From contig PBTC01000044.1 in the NCBI GenBank assembly GCA_002726935.1, positions 1 through 46,199 of the forward strand: 46,199 bases of DNA. Reading direction: 5' to 3'. A program made the position numbers and the translations under genes. The notes under the pieces are model-generated. The model saw only the letters and a program-made list of their open reading frames with translations, did not search any database and had not been told where the DNA came from. Positions 33,559-40,669 of the stretch are shown here, one piece after another (the first letter of the stretch is position 1; each line of letters starts with the position of its first letter). This DNA is from Candidatus Saccharimonadota bacterium. Lineage in GTDB: Bacteria > Patescibacteriota > Saccharimonadia > Saccharimonadales > Saccharimonadaceae.

Positions 33559-34314
33559 ATGGGACAACGCATCATGAAACGACTTGCCGATTATTCACAA
33601 TATTTTCTTCGCCGACCGCAGCTTATCAAGGAGCTTGTCGGCCACAGCTCGATCAAGAAAACTGATGTGGTATACGATATTGGTGCAGGAAGCGGGGTGA
33701 TCAGCGCCGTGCTCGCTACTCGTGCAAAACAGGTAGTTGCGATTGAGGCGGAACCTCGGATGGCGCAGAAACTGCGGCAGAATCTTGCTCGCTACGACAA
33801 TGTTTCTGTTGTCGAATCGGACGTACTGCGCTATGACTTCCCGCAAGCTCCGTATAAAGTTTTTGCAAACATTCCTTTTCACATCAGTGCAGACATAGTC
33901 AGACGCTTGTTTCTCGGTAATGCAGTGCCCAAGGCCGCTTATTTGGTCGTGCAGAAACAATTCGCTCAGAAGCTACTCATAGACCGAGCCGGTTTTGTCG
34001 GTCAGCTCGGTGCGGTGCTTGCTCCGTGGTGCGCATTCAGGATCCGCCGACCTTTACGGCGGACAGATTTTTGGCCACACCCTAACGTCGACACTGTACT
34101 GTTGGAGATCATGCCGAGAGAAGAGGCACTCATCGACAGGAAGAAACTGAAGGCATACGAAGCAATGGTAGTGGCCGCCTACCATGACCCGCGTCAATTT
34201 CGCAAACTGCCACTGGGGGCTGCAGGTATTGATCCATCTACAAAACCTTCGCAGCTGAGTCTTGCTCAGTGGCTGTTGCTATTTGCTGCTCATTCCGGAG
34301 ACCTGCATCGGTGA
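33559..34314 (+). CDS. rRNA adenine N6-dimethyltransferase, Erm-like
   Basis: This encodes 251 residues of the KsgA/Erm family. It has SQYFLRRPQLIKELV, the SAM motif YDIGAGSGVISAVLA, and ANIPFHIS (from about 103) as motif IV. NIPF-H-I and the following R-x-L, LVVQKQFAQKL and GAVLAPWCAFRIRRPL are closer to actinobacterial Erm than to KsgA, which has NLPYNIS. Erm methylates A2058 of 23S rRNA and gives macrolide resistance; KsgA modifies 16S rRNA. No SD; -10 lies 6 nt upstream. Its 3' end overlaps the convergent histidine kinase by 36 bp. Confidence 0.85.
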   Translation: MGQRIMKRLADYSQYFLRRPQLIKELVGHSSIKKTDVVYDIGAGSGVISAVLATRAKQVVAIEAEPRMAQKLRQNLARYDNVSVVESDVLRYDFPQAPYKVFANIPFHISADIVRRLFLGNAVPKAAYLVVQKQFAQKLLIDRAGFVGQLGAVLAPWCAFRIRRPLRRTDFWPHPNVDTVLLEIMPREEALIDRKKLKAYEAMVVAAYHDPRQFRKLPLGAAGIDPSTKPSQLSLAQWLLLFAAHSGDLHR

Positions 34315-35598
34315 AGGCGCTCTGGTGATAGGGAGCTGTACGACGAACATCGTGCAGTCTTGCGAATCGTCTAGGGTCAGATCGCCGTGGAAATGGTGTC
34401 GGATGATTTGTCGTGCAATATACAGCCCGATCCCGTGACCGTTTTGCTTGTAGGTTCTTGGTTGCTTGAATAGATCTTTTCGCCGTTCTGGTGAAATTCC
34501 GGTGCCGAAATCCTTCACTGCGATTTCTACGCTGCCCCGCTCAATTTTCATAATCAGTTGAATAGGTCGCTTCTTTCGGGTGCGGGGAGCGCACGCTTCG
34601 ATTGCATTCTGAACCAGGATGTCGAGAACCAGCGTGAGTTGGCGCTGGTTACCAAGAACGAAACACGGTTTATTCGTGGAGCTGCGTAGTTCAATGTCTG
34701 CCCCTTGTGCTGATGCGAGAACTTGCAAACGCTCTTGCCAGTAGCCTTTCACGAGGCGGCCGACATCTAGCCGTTTCTGGCTCACCGGCTGAATGGCCTC
34801 AAGAGCGGAAGTGACAAGAGACTCAATTTCCGTCAAGGTGTGTTGGATGTTGTCCTCATGATCGTTGTCGCCATCATCGCGCAGGAAAAGGCTGAGTGTT
34901 GAAAGCTCGTTTGCTATGTCGTGCAGGATTGCGGTGGCATTTCTGCCGACGGCCGCAAACTGGTAAATGGACATTAGTTCCTCGGCCTGGCGCTTATGAG
35001 TCAACGCATACTCCGATAAAAGCTGCCTCCTCATGAGAGACCCCCGCTGTTGCAATTCCATCTGCGTGCGAACAAGCTGCCGAATGATACGCTCGGTATA
35101 GGCACTTGATAGCCACCCGATCACAGAAAAAGCGCCGAGGAAGAGTGCATATAACGTTGCGCTGCTTGGCTGAGGTCCTGTAGCTTGAACCGCATCACTG
35201 GCACTGTATAGTAAGAAGAAAGTGATAACAGCGACGGTTGCTGACGGCAGGATTGCCTTTGAGCCGAAGAACATACCGGCTAGCAGAATCGTAAAACCGA
35301 ACATTATATTAGAAGTCGTCTGCAGTCCCGACATTATAGAGAAGCAGATTGCACAGACGTATGTGTAGCATAAGACAAGAAAGGCTGCGAGATGCAGCCT
35401 TTTGTCATAAAAGCAGAGAGAGGCGGTAGTGATGACGACAGCGCTTACCGTGAGGAATAAAAACAACCAATACAGGCTATGTTTGTTGTTGAGCGATGCG
35501 TCAAGAAAGAGGCCGGCAGTGGCGATGATTGACATTCCCACGGTTCCGATAAGGGCCATTTTTACGATTTCATGAAAATGAGAGCTACTTACCGGCAT
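34279..35598 (-). CDS. Membrane sensor histidine kinase
   Basis: This encodes 439 residues. About six hydrophobic helices (15-35, 42-62, 68-90, 95-112, 115-132, 148-165) carry no large external domain and may sense a membrane signal. A coiled linker leads to the phosphoacceptor box ILHDIANELS (His226). The ATPase has QNAIEAC (N box), VKDFGTGIS (G1) and NGHGIGLYIAR (G2). The ATG at 35598 overlaps the regulator's 3' end by 14 bp, so the pair is coupled. It passes phosphate to the upstream-encoded OmpR-type regulator. The stimulus and targets are unknown. Confidence 0.92.
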   Translation of the reverse strand: MPVSSSHFHEIVKMALIGTVGMSIIATAGLFLDASLNNKHSLYWLFLFLTVSAVVITTASLCFYDKRLHLAAFLVLCYTYVCAICFSIMSGLQTTSNIMFGFTILLAGMFFGSKAILPSATVAVITFFLLYSASDAVQATGPQPSSATLYALFLGAFSVIGWLSSAYTERIIRQLVRTQMELQQRGSLMRRQLLSEYALTHKRQAEELMSIYQFAAVGRNATAILHDIANELSTLSLFLRDDGDNDHEDNIQHTLTEIESLVTSALEAIQPVSQKRLDVGRLVKGYWQERLQVLASAQGADIELRSSTNKPCFVLGNQRQLTLVLDILVQNAIEACAPRTRKKRPIQLIMKIERGSVEIAVKDFGTGISPERRKDLFKQPRTYKQNGHGIGLYIARQIIRHHFHGDLTLDDSQDCTMFVVQLPITRAPSPMQVSGMSSK

Positions 35599-36259
35599 CA
35601 AGCGTATATCCAAGTCCGTAGGCTGTTTTAATATATGCCGTGCCGAAGGGGCGGTCAATTTTGTCCCGAAGGTGCTTGATGTGCACGTCAATGGTCGATA
35701 TCCAGCTGGTAGATTCATTCCCCCAGACGTTATCCATGATCATCTGTCTGGTCAAAATCCTTCCTTGATTCTGGGCAAGGTAGAGCAGGATCGCAAATTC
35801 TTTGCGCCGAAGAGGTATAAGAATATCACCTCGGTTGACAGTTTTCTTATCATTGTCGATTTCGAGAGCACCGCAGATAATTTTTTGTCCAAGTGTGCGT
35901 TCGGCCCTTCTGCGCTGCAGTGCACGAATCCTTGCCCGTAACTCATGAATATCGAAAGGCTTCGTGAGGTAGTCGTCTGCACCGCTGTCGAGGAGCTCGA
36001 CCCTTGTTTGTACTGCATTAAGGCCGGAGAGAATAAGGATGGGCGAGGTGTATTTTGAGCGTCGCAATTCTTTACAGACGTCAACTCCGGACATCCGCGG
36101 TAAGCCAAGATCGAGAACAATAACTGAGTAGTGTATATTTCGGCACTGTTCGAGCGCTTCCTCGCCGCTGGTCGCCACGTCAACCGTGAAATCTTTGGAA
36201 AGTTTATAAGTGATGCGTTCTGCGAGTCTGGCGTTGTCTTCGACGACTAAGACTTTCAT
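35585..36259 (-). CDS. OmpR-family response regulator
   Basis: This encodes 224 residues. The receiver domain has the acidic pocket (EDN at 7-9), phosphoacceptor Asp50 (VIVLDLGLP), and the conserved Lys in LTKPFD. The C-terminal winged helix (about 130-222) ends IDVHIKHLRDKID...IKTAYGLGYTL, typical of OmpR/PhoB regulators. GAAGGAG is about 9 nt before the ATG. It is the first gene of a two-gene operon with the kinase. Confidence 0.95.
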   Translation of the reverse strand: MKVLVVEDNARLAERITYKLSKDFTVDVATSGEEALEQCRNIHYSVIVLDLGLPRMSGVDVCKELRRSKYTSPILILSGLNAVQTRVELLDSGADDYLTKPFDIHELRARIRALQRRRAERTLGQKIICGALEIDNDKKTVNRGDILIPLRRKEFAILLYLAQNQGRILTRQMIMDNVWGNESTSWISTIDVHIKHLRDKIDRPFGTAYIKTAYGLGYTLDAGK

Positions 36260-36338
36260 GCTGCTCTGCTCCTTCCGTTTATCTCTTTAAGCATAATCAA
36301 GCTTTCTTAACTATTTTTAAATTATTCCGAGTTCAGCG

Positions 36339-36344
36339 TATGAT
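36339..36344 (+). promoter_or_regulatory. -10 box with leaderless start of PAP2 gene
   Basis: TATGAT is followed by 6 nt and then ATG 36351. TTTAAA at 36316-36321 may act as -35. No SD. Confidence 0.55.
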
Positions 36345-36350
36345 GGATAC

Positions 36351-36854
36351 ATGACTAGCGAACTCGTCATCCGGATTATCGCCGATGCTGCCGTCGTGCC
36401 AGTTGTCCTGCTTGCAGCATATGCGTTGCTTTTTAAGGTGCCGAAAGGTGCGCGCTTCCAAGCCTATAGCCGTGTTTTGATGGCTGGCCTGACCGCGTAT
36501 CTTCTGGCGAAGTTCATCGGTTTTGTGTATCAGCCGACCGACATGAGACCATTTGAGCTGCTCGGTGTCGAGCCGGGTGCTTCATATCTTGATAATCCCG
36601 GATTTCCTTCTGATCACGTACTATTTGTGACGGCCATTACGCTCGCAGTATGGTTCGAGACAAAGCAGCGCATCATCACGGGTATACTTGTTGTCCTTTC
36701 TGGGTGTGTCGCCCTAGGCCGCATTCTTGCCTTGGTGCACAGCCCACTTGACGTTATTGGGGGTGTTGTCATCGCAGCGATTGGTGCGCTATGGTATATA
36801 CAAGTTCCGGTGGAGAAAAGAGGAGATCGTGGCAAGAGTCGTCGAAGACAATAG
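36351..36854 (+). CDS. PAP2-family phosphatase (undecaprenyl-diphosphatase type)
   Basis: This encodes 167 residues with five or six membrane helices. The three PAP2 motifs are present: K-x6-RP as KFIGFVYQPTDMRPF (spacing wider than canonical), PSDH in PGFPSDHVLF (PSGH in most members), and GRILALVHSPLDVIGG (S/G-R-x5-H-x3-D). Such enzymes recycle undecaprenyl pyrophosphate or dephosphorylate other lipid phosphates outside the membrane. The Gly to Asp change in the second motif is unusual but occurs in some members. It overlaps the next gene by 26 bp. Confidence 0.88.
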   Translation: MTSELVIRIIADAAVVPVVLLAAYALLFKVPKGARFQAYSRVLMAGLTAYLLAKFIGFVYQPTDMRPFELLGVEPGASYLDNPGFPSDHVLFVTAITLAVWFETKQRIITGILVVLSGCVALGRILALVHSPLDVIGGVVIAAIGALWYIQVPVEKRGDRGKSRRRQ

Positions 36855-37311
36855 AGTAGTAAGGCCTGCTTGGTGGAATGCAGGGCAGGTAGTTGCCTTT
36901 GGGGCGGTTGTCGGTGTCGCCTACTATCTGGTGATGTTGCTGGTGGGCCGCTATATCGTCGAGCCTTTGGCGTGCCGTGAAATTATTGAGGCTTCCGCTT
37001 GTGTCGCGGCGACAGCCACGGCTGGAAAGATCAGCACGGTTATTGTTGCTGTCGCGGCTATTTTTGGCATGATACGGTTGGGGATTGCGAGGCCGCTGGT
37101 GGTAGCAGCGGGTGCTGCTGTTGTCTTGTGGAATCTGTCGGAATGGACGGCTGGGTTGTTTTGGCTTGAGGCGTTTGCCTGGAGTGTCCTGTTGTACGCC
37201 TTGGCCTACGCGCTGTTTGGGTGGATTGCTCACTTCCCGCGTGTTATCGTATCGATCGTTGTCGCGGTGATCGTGGCCGTATTGCTCGCCGTTCTGCTTA
37301 TGCTTGTCTAG
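36829..37311 (+). CDS. Membrane protein, unknown
   Basis: This encodes 160 residues from the GTG at 36829, chosen because AGAGG/AGGAG lies just upstream and because a longer frame would lie deep inside the PAP2 gene. Four or five hydrophobic helices (about 20-40, 62-82, 85-105, 110-130, 138-158) are Val/Ala/Ile-rich. No motif identifies it. It overlaps PAP2 by 26 bp and is followed by rmuC, which has its own promoter. Confidence 0.65.
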   Translation: MARVVEDNRVVRPAWWNAGQVVAFGAVVGVAYYLVMLLVGRYIVEPLACREIIEASACVAATATAGKISTVIVAVAAIFGMIRLGIARPLVVAAGAAVVLWNLSEWTAGLFWLEAFAWSVLLYALAYALFGWIAHFPRVIVSIVVAVIVAVLLAVLLMLV

Positions 37312-37320
37312 CTCTGACGA

Positions 37321-37329
37321 TGCTATACT
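37321..37329 (+). promoter_or_regulatory. Extended -10 of rmuC
   Basis: TGCTATACT ends 6 nt before the rmuC ATG. No SD, so a leaderless mRNA is predicted. Confidence 0.65.
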
Positions 37330-37335
37330 AATGGT

Positions 37336-38406
37336 ATGGAACTATTCTTGTTGATTGTACTCATTGTCCTTGTTATCGTTTTAATTCTTGCCGTCACGAT
37401 CGTTGCGAGCCGCATGCGAGGTGGTCAATCGCAGGGAAGTGTCGAACTTCTAAAATCCGATGTTACCGAGCTGTCGCGAACGATCAGCCAGCTTCAGACA
37501 AATTTAGGCGAGAAGTTAGAGCGCAACGCGGCTTCGATGCAAACCTCGGTGCAACGACAACTGACCGAGAGCGTCAAGTTAGTCAACGACGTTTCGATGA
37601 GGTTAACGAAGCTAGACGAGACGAATCGTCGGGTAGTTGATGTTGCCGATGAATTAAAGACGCTGCAAAACGTACTGCAGAATCCTAAGCAGCGAGGCGT
37701 ATTTGGCGAGTATTACTTAGAGTCGGTGCTGGCGAATATGTTGCCCACAAAAAATTTTCAGATGCAGTATCGATTTAAGGATGGAGTGATTGCCGATGCC
37801 GTGGTCTTTCTGGATAAGGGCCAGATTCTGCCGGTTGACAGTAAGTTTAGTTTGGAAAATTACAATCGGATGGTCGCTGCTTCTACCAAAGCTGAGCGTG
37901 AAGAGTGGTTAAGGAAGGTGCGTGCCGATCTGAAGGGTCGTATCGACGAGACGAGCAAATATATCAGACCAGCCGAAAAAACGATGGATTTTGCCTTTAT
38001 GTTTATACCAAGCGAGTCTTTGTACTACGATCTCTTGATTGGAGATGTCGGTACCGGGTCGAGCGCAAGGGACCTTATTGAGTATGCTTTCAGAGAAAAG
38101 AAGGTGGTGATTGTTAGCCCCACGAGTTTCATGGCCTACCTACAGACTGTTTTGCAGGGTCTTAGGAGTCTGCAGATTGAAGAACAGGCAAAAGACATCC
38201 AGATTCAGGTGGGCAAGCTCGGCCGTCACATTGCTGCCTTCGATAGCTTCATGGGGAAGCTCGGGAAGTCGCTCTCTACTACGGTCAATCACTACAACAG
38301 CGCGCACAAGGAGCTTGCCAAGGTTGATACGGATGTCGTCAAGATTGCAGGCGGTAATAAGTCGGTCGAGCCGCTGCTGATCGACCGCCCGCAAACGGAC
38401 GAGTAG
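37336..38406 (+). CDS. rmuC: DNA recombination protein RmuC family
   Basis: This encodes 356 residues. An N-terminal membrane helix (3-25) is followed by a coiled coil (about 35-110) and the RmuC nuclease-like domain, with QRGVFGEYYLESVL, DAVVFLDKGQILPVDSKFSLENY and VVIVSPTSFMAYLQTVL. RmuC limits inversions at short repeats in E. coli and the core resembles restriction-endonuclease folds. The length is shorter than E. coli RmuC (475) but usual for compact genomes. The ATG is 6 nt after an extended -10. Confidence 0.94.
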   Translation: MELFLLIVLIVLVIVLILAVTIVASRMRGGQSQGSVELLKSDVTELSRTISQLQTNLGEKLERNAASMQTSVQRQLTESVKLVNDVSMRLTKLDETNRRVVDVADELKTLQNVLQNPKQRGVFGEYYLESVLANMLPTKNFQMQYRFKDGVIADAVVFLDKGQILPVDSKFSLENYNRMVAASTKAEREEWLRKVRADLKGRIDETSKYIRPAEKTMDFAFMFIPSESLYYDLLIGDVGTGSSARDLIEYAFREKKVVIVSPTSFMAYLQTVLQGLRSLQIEEQAKDIQIQVGKLGRHIAAFDSFMGKLGKSLSTTVNHYNSAHKELAKVDTDVVKIAGGNKSVEPLLIDRPQTDE

Positions 38407-38412
38407 AATATA

Positions 38413-38445
38413 AAAAAACACCCCGTCGTGCACAGGGTGTTTTTT
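38413..38445. terminator. Bidirectional terminator between rmuC and aquaporin
   Basis: AAAAAACACCC/GGGTGTTTTTT stem with an 11-nt loop. Confidence 0.88.
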
Positions 38446-38462
38446 GTTTACCTCAGTCGCTA

Positions 38463-39296
38463 CTAGCGAGTTCGCGGCATGAGGAGGTCGTGGAGGATGA
38501 ATCCCACAACAGCACCAATGGCTGGAGCGATTGCGTAGATTGCGAACGTCCAAAGTTGAGACCAGTCGTATGCGTACAGTGTGACGGCAACGGCAGGGTT
38601 AAAGACGGCAGTCGCGTTAACATAGCCAACTGCAGTCACTGCTACCATCAGACCGATGAATGCACCAACACCATAGGTGAGCGCGCTGGCGGTCGGTTGA
38701 TCTTTACCAAAGCCACGTGAGTGTGCAAAGGCGAAGGCGAGAATCGCTGCACCAAGTAATTCGGCAAATAGTACGAACCATTCTTTTCCTTCGTAGGCTG
38801 CGTATGTTGCAGCGGCGTATAGTGTTGGCGCAGACTGTCCGTACAAGGCAGCCTCTTCGCTTACTGGGGCGGCGCCACCGATGAATGCAGAGAGCGTAAT
38901 AAACGCGAGAGCTGCACCAAGTAGCTGTGCGATGATGTAGCCGAGTGCACGAAGCCATCCAATACGTCGAGTTACCCATGCACCGATGGTGACGGCCGGG
39001 TTAACATGCGCTCCAGAAATTCCGCCGATGATAAGCACGATACCGGCAAGTCCAAAGAGCAGGAAGATAGGCTGCCCTTGTCCAGTAACAAAAATGCTTG
39101 CGAGCAGGAACGTACCGATAAGCTCGGCTGCCAGTGCACGCCAGAGCGAGTATGATCGTAATGATTGACTGATGTGGTCGGCAAGACCAGATGATGTTGC
39201 AGGAGCTGCCTTCACGGTCGTTGTCGTTTTTGCTGGGCGAGCGGTTTGCTTCGCCGGCGCTTTCTTAGTCTTAGAAGCGGCTTTATTGGTAGCCAT
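38463..39296 (-). CDS. Aquaporin/MIP-family channel with altered selectivity filter
   Basis: This encodes 277 residues. A polar Lys/Ala/Thr/Pro-rich extension (1-50) precedes six membrane helices and two half-helices. The first NPA is GAHVNPAVT (Asn99); the second is AVFNPAVAV (Asn233). The residue after the second NPA is Val236, where nearly all aquaporins have the selectivity-filter Arg, so solute selectivity may differ. AAGGAGGGAA precedes the ATG, and TGCTACAAT (minus; plus 39328-39336) gives a leader of about 25 nt. The N-terminal extension is histone-tail-like in composition. Confidence 0.9.
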   Translation of the reverse strand: MATNKAASKTKKAPAKQTARPAKTTTTVKAAPATSSGLADHISQSLRSYSLWRALAAELIGTFLLASIFVTGQGQPIFLLFGLAGIVLIIGGISGAHVNPAVTIGAWVTRRIGWLRALGYIIAQLLGAALAFITLSAFIGGAAPVSEEAALYGQSAPTLYAAATYAAYEGKEWFVLFAELLGAAILAFAFAHSRGFGKDQPTASALTYGVGAFIGLMVAVTAVGYVNATAVFNPAVAVTLYAYDWSQLWTFAIYAIAPAIGAVVGFILHDLLMPRTR

Positions 39297-39359
39297 ATGT
39301 TTCCCTCCTTATAGTAAACATGACCTCATTGTAGCATAGACGGTATGCTGTCACTGGGA

Positions 39360-39365
39360 TACAAT
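39360..39365 (+). promoter_or_regulatory. -10 box with leaderless start
   Basis: TACAAT, then 6 nt, then ATG 39372. It excludes the in-frame start 27 bp upstream. Confidence 0.6.
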
Positions 39366-39371
39366 AACGGC

Positions 39372-39605
39372 ATGGCTTTATTTATGAAACAAGAAGAGGG
39401 ACGCACCGAGCTACAAAAAAAGTTGGCCGCAGAGTTGCAGGCTAAGGCTCGTCAGCCAAAGCCCGGTGATCTTCCTGATGGCGTCGAGGATGCTGCCTTT
39501 GTGAAGGGCACTAAGCAGACAACCAGCTTGGCGGGTGTCTGGGTGATGATAGTCTTGGCGATTATTGTTGTCTTGATTTGGTTGGTCGCAACGGCAATCG
39601 GATAG
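39372..39605 (+). CDS. Small tail-anchored membrane protein
   Basis: This encodes 77 residues. The first 50 are polar and charged (MALFMKQEEGRTELQKKLAA and on); a single hydrophobic helix (about 54-75) lies at the C-terminus, suggesting a cytoplasmic domain anchored by its tail, like SecE or tail-anchored chaperones in shape. I do not recognise the family. There is no SD and the ATG is 6 nt after TACAAT. Confidence 0.65.
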   Translation: MALFMKQEEGRTELQKKLAAELQAKARQPKPGDLPDGVEDAAFVKGTKQTTSLAGVWVMIVLAIIVVLIWLVATAIG

Positions 39606-39615
39606 TCTTTACCTC

Positions 39616-39644
39616 TTACGTCTTGCGGGCTGATAGCGTATAAT
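39616..39644 (+). promoter_or_regulatory. Promoter of pheS-pheT
   Basis: TTACGT, 17-bp spacer, TATAAT; ATG 11 nt further. No SD, so leaderless or nearly so. Confidence 0.65.
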
Positions 39645-39655
39645 GAGCAGCAGTT

Positions 39656-40669
39656 ATGGCGACATATGATATTGATGCTGTTCGTGAACAGCTACTTGAG
39701 CGGGTTGCACGGAGCGAGAGTCCACGAGAGGTCTTGCGAGCCCCTGAATTAAAAGAGCTCTACGGAGCGATTGGTTCACTTGATCCAGCAGAGCGAGGTG
39801 TGTTCGGGAAATCCGTTAACGAACTCAAGCTGGCTATTGAGGCGGCTATTGAAGCAAAAGAAGAGAGTGCTGCCGACGCTGCGGTCGTACCACTTGATGT
39901 GACGGCTCCATGGGACACGACCGGTGGTCCGATCGAACTTCTTCGCACATCACAGGGTTCACAGCATCCGCTGACTGTTGAGCTTGAGAGGGTTGTCGAT
40001 ATCTTCACAAGAATGGGTTTCCAGGCTATCGAGTCGCGCCAAATTGACGACGATTTTCACATGTTTGGCTCGCTGAACTTTCCTGACGACCACCCTGCTC
40101 GTGACGGCTACGACACCTTCCGTACAGAAGAGGGATTCATTCCTCCTGCTCACACGAGTACGATGCAGCACCGAATCCTAAAGGACGGCCGGGACAAGCT
40201 CGAAAAAGGCGAATCGATTGCGGCAATTAGCTATGGGCGCGTTTTTCGTAACGAGGATGTTGATGCCACGCACGAACACACGTTTTATCAAGTTGAAGGC
40301 GTGTTTGTGAGCGAAACGGCGACACTCGGCGATATGCTGGGGACGCTCCGGAGCTTCTTCGAGGCCTATTATGGTCAACAGCTCAAGATTAAAACGCAGC
40401 CAGCCTACTTTCCTTTCGTTGAGCCGGGGCTTGAGTTTGCGATCGAGAAGCCAGCGGCGTTGGGTGGTAAGCCCGGCGAATGGCTTGAGATGCTGGGGTG
40501 TGGCATGATTCACCCGAATGTGCTCGAAGCGGCCGGTATCGACGCCAAAAAATATCGCGGCTTCGCTTGGGGTGGTGGCGTCGAAAGACTGGTTATGTTG
40601 AAGTACGGCATTGAGGACTTGCGTCATTTCGAGTCGGCGAAACTTAAATTCCTGAGGAAGTTTGCATGA
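39656..40669 (+). CDS. pheS: Phenylalanyl-tRNA synthetase alpha subunit
   Basis: This encodes 337 residues. The class II catalytic core shows PLTVELERVVDIFTRMGF, SYGRVFRNEDVDATHEHTFY (motif 2), TQPAYFPFVEPGLEF and AWGGGVERLVMLKYGIEDLR (motif 3). The N-terminal coiled coil that contacts tRNA is present. The alpha2-beta2 enzyme charges tRNA-Phe. The last four bases overlap pheT (ATGA). Confidence 0.97.
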   Translation: MATYDIDAVREQLLERVARSESPREVLRAPELKELYGAIGSLDPAERGVFGKSVNELKLAIEAAIEAKEESAADAAVVPLDVTAPWDTTGGPIELLRTSQGSQHPLTVELERVVDIFTRMGFQAIESRQIDDDFHMFGSLNFPDDHPARDGYDTFRTEEGFIPPAHTSTMQHRILKDGRDKLEKGESIAAISYGRVFRNEDVDATHEHTFYQVEGVFVSETATLGDMLGTLRSFFEAYYGQQLKIKTQPAYFPFVEPGLEFAIEKPAALGGKPGEWLEMLGCGMIHPNVLEAAGIDAKKYRGFAWGGGVERLVMLKYGIEDLRHFESAKLKFLRKFA

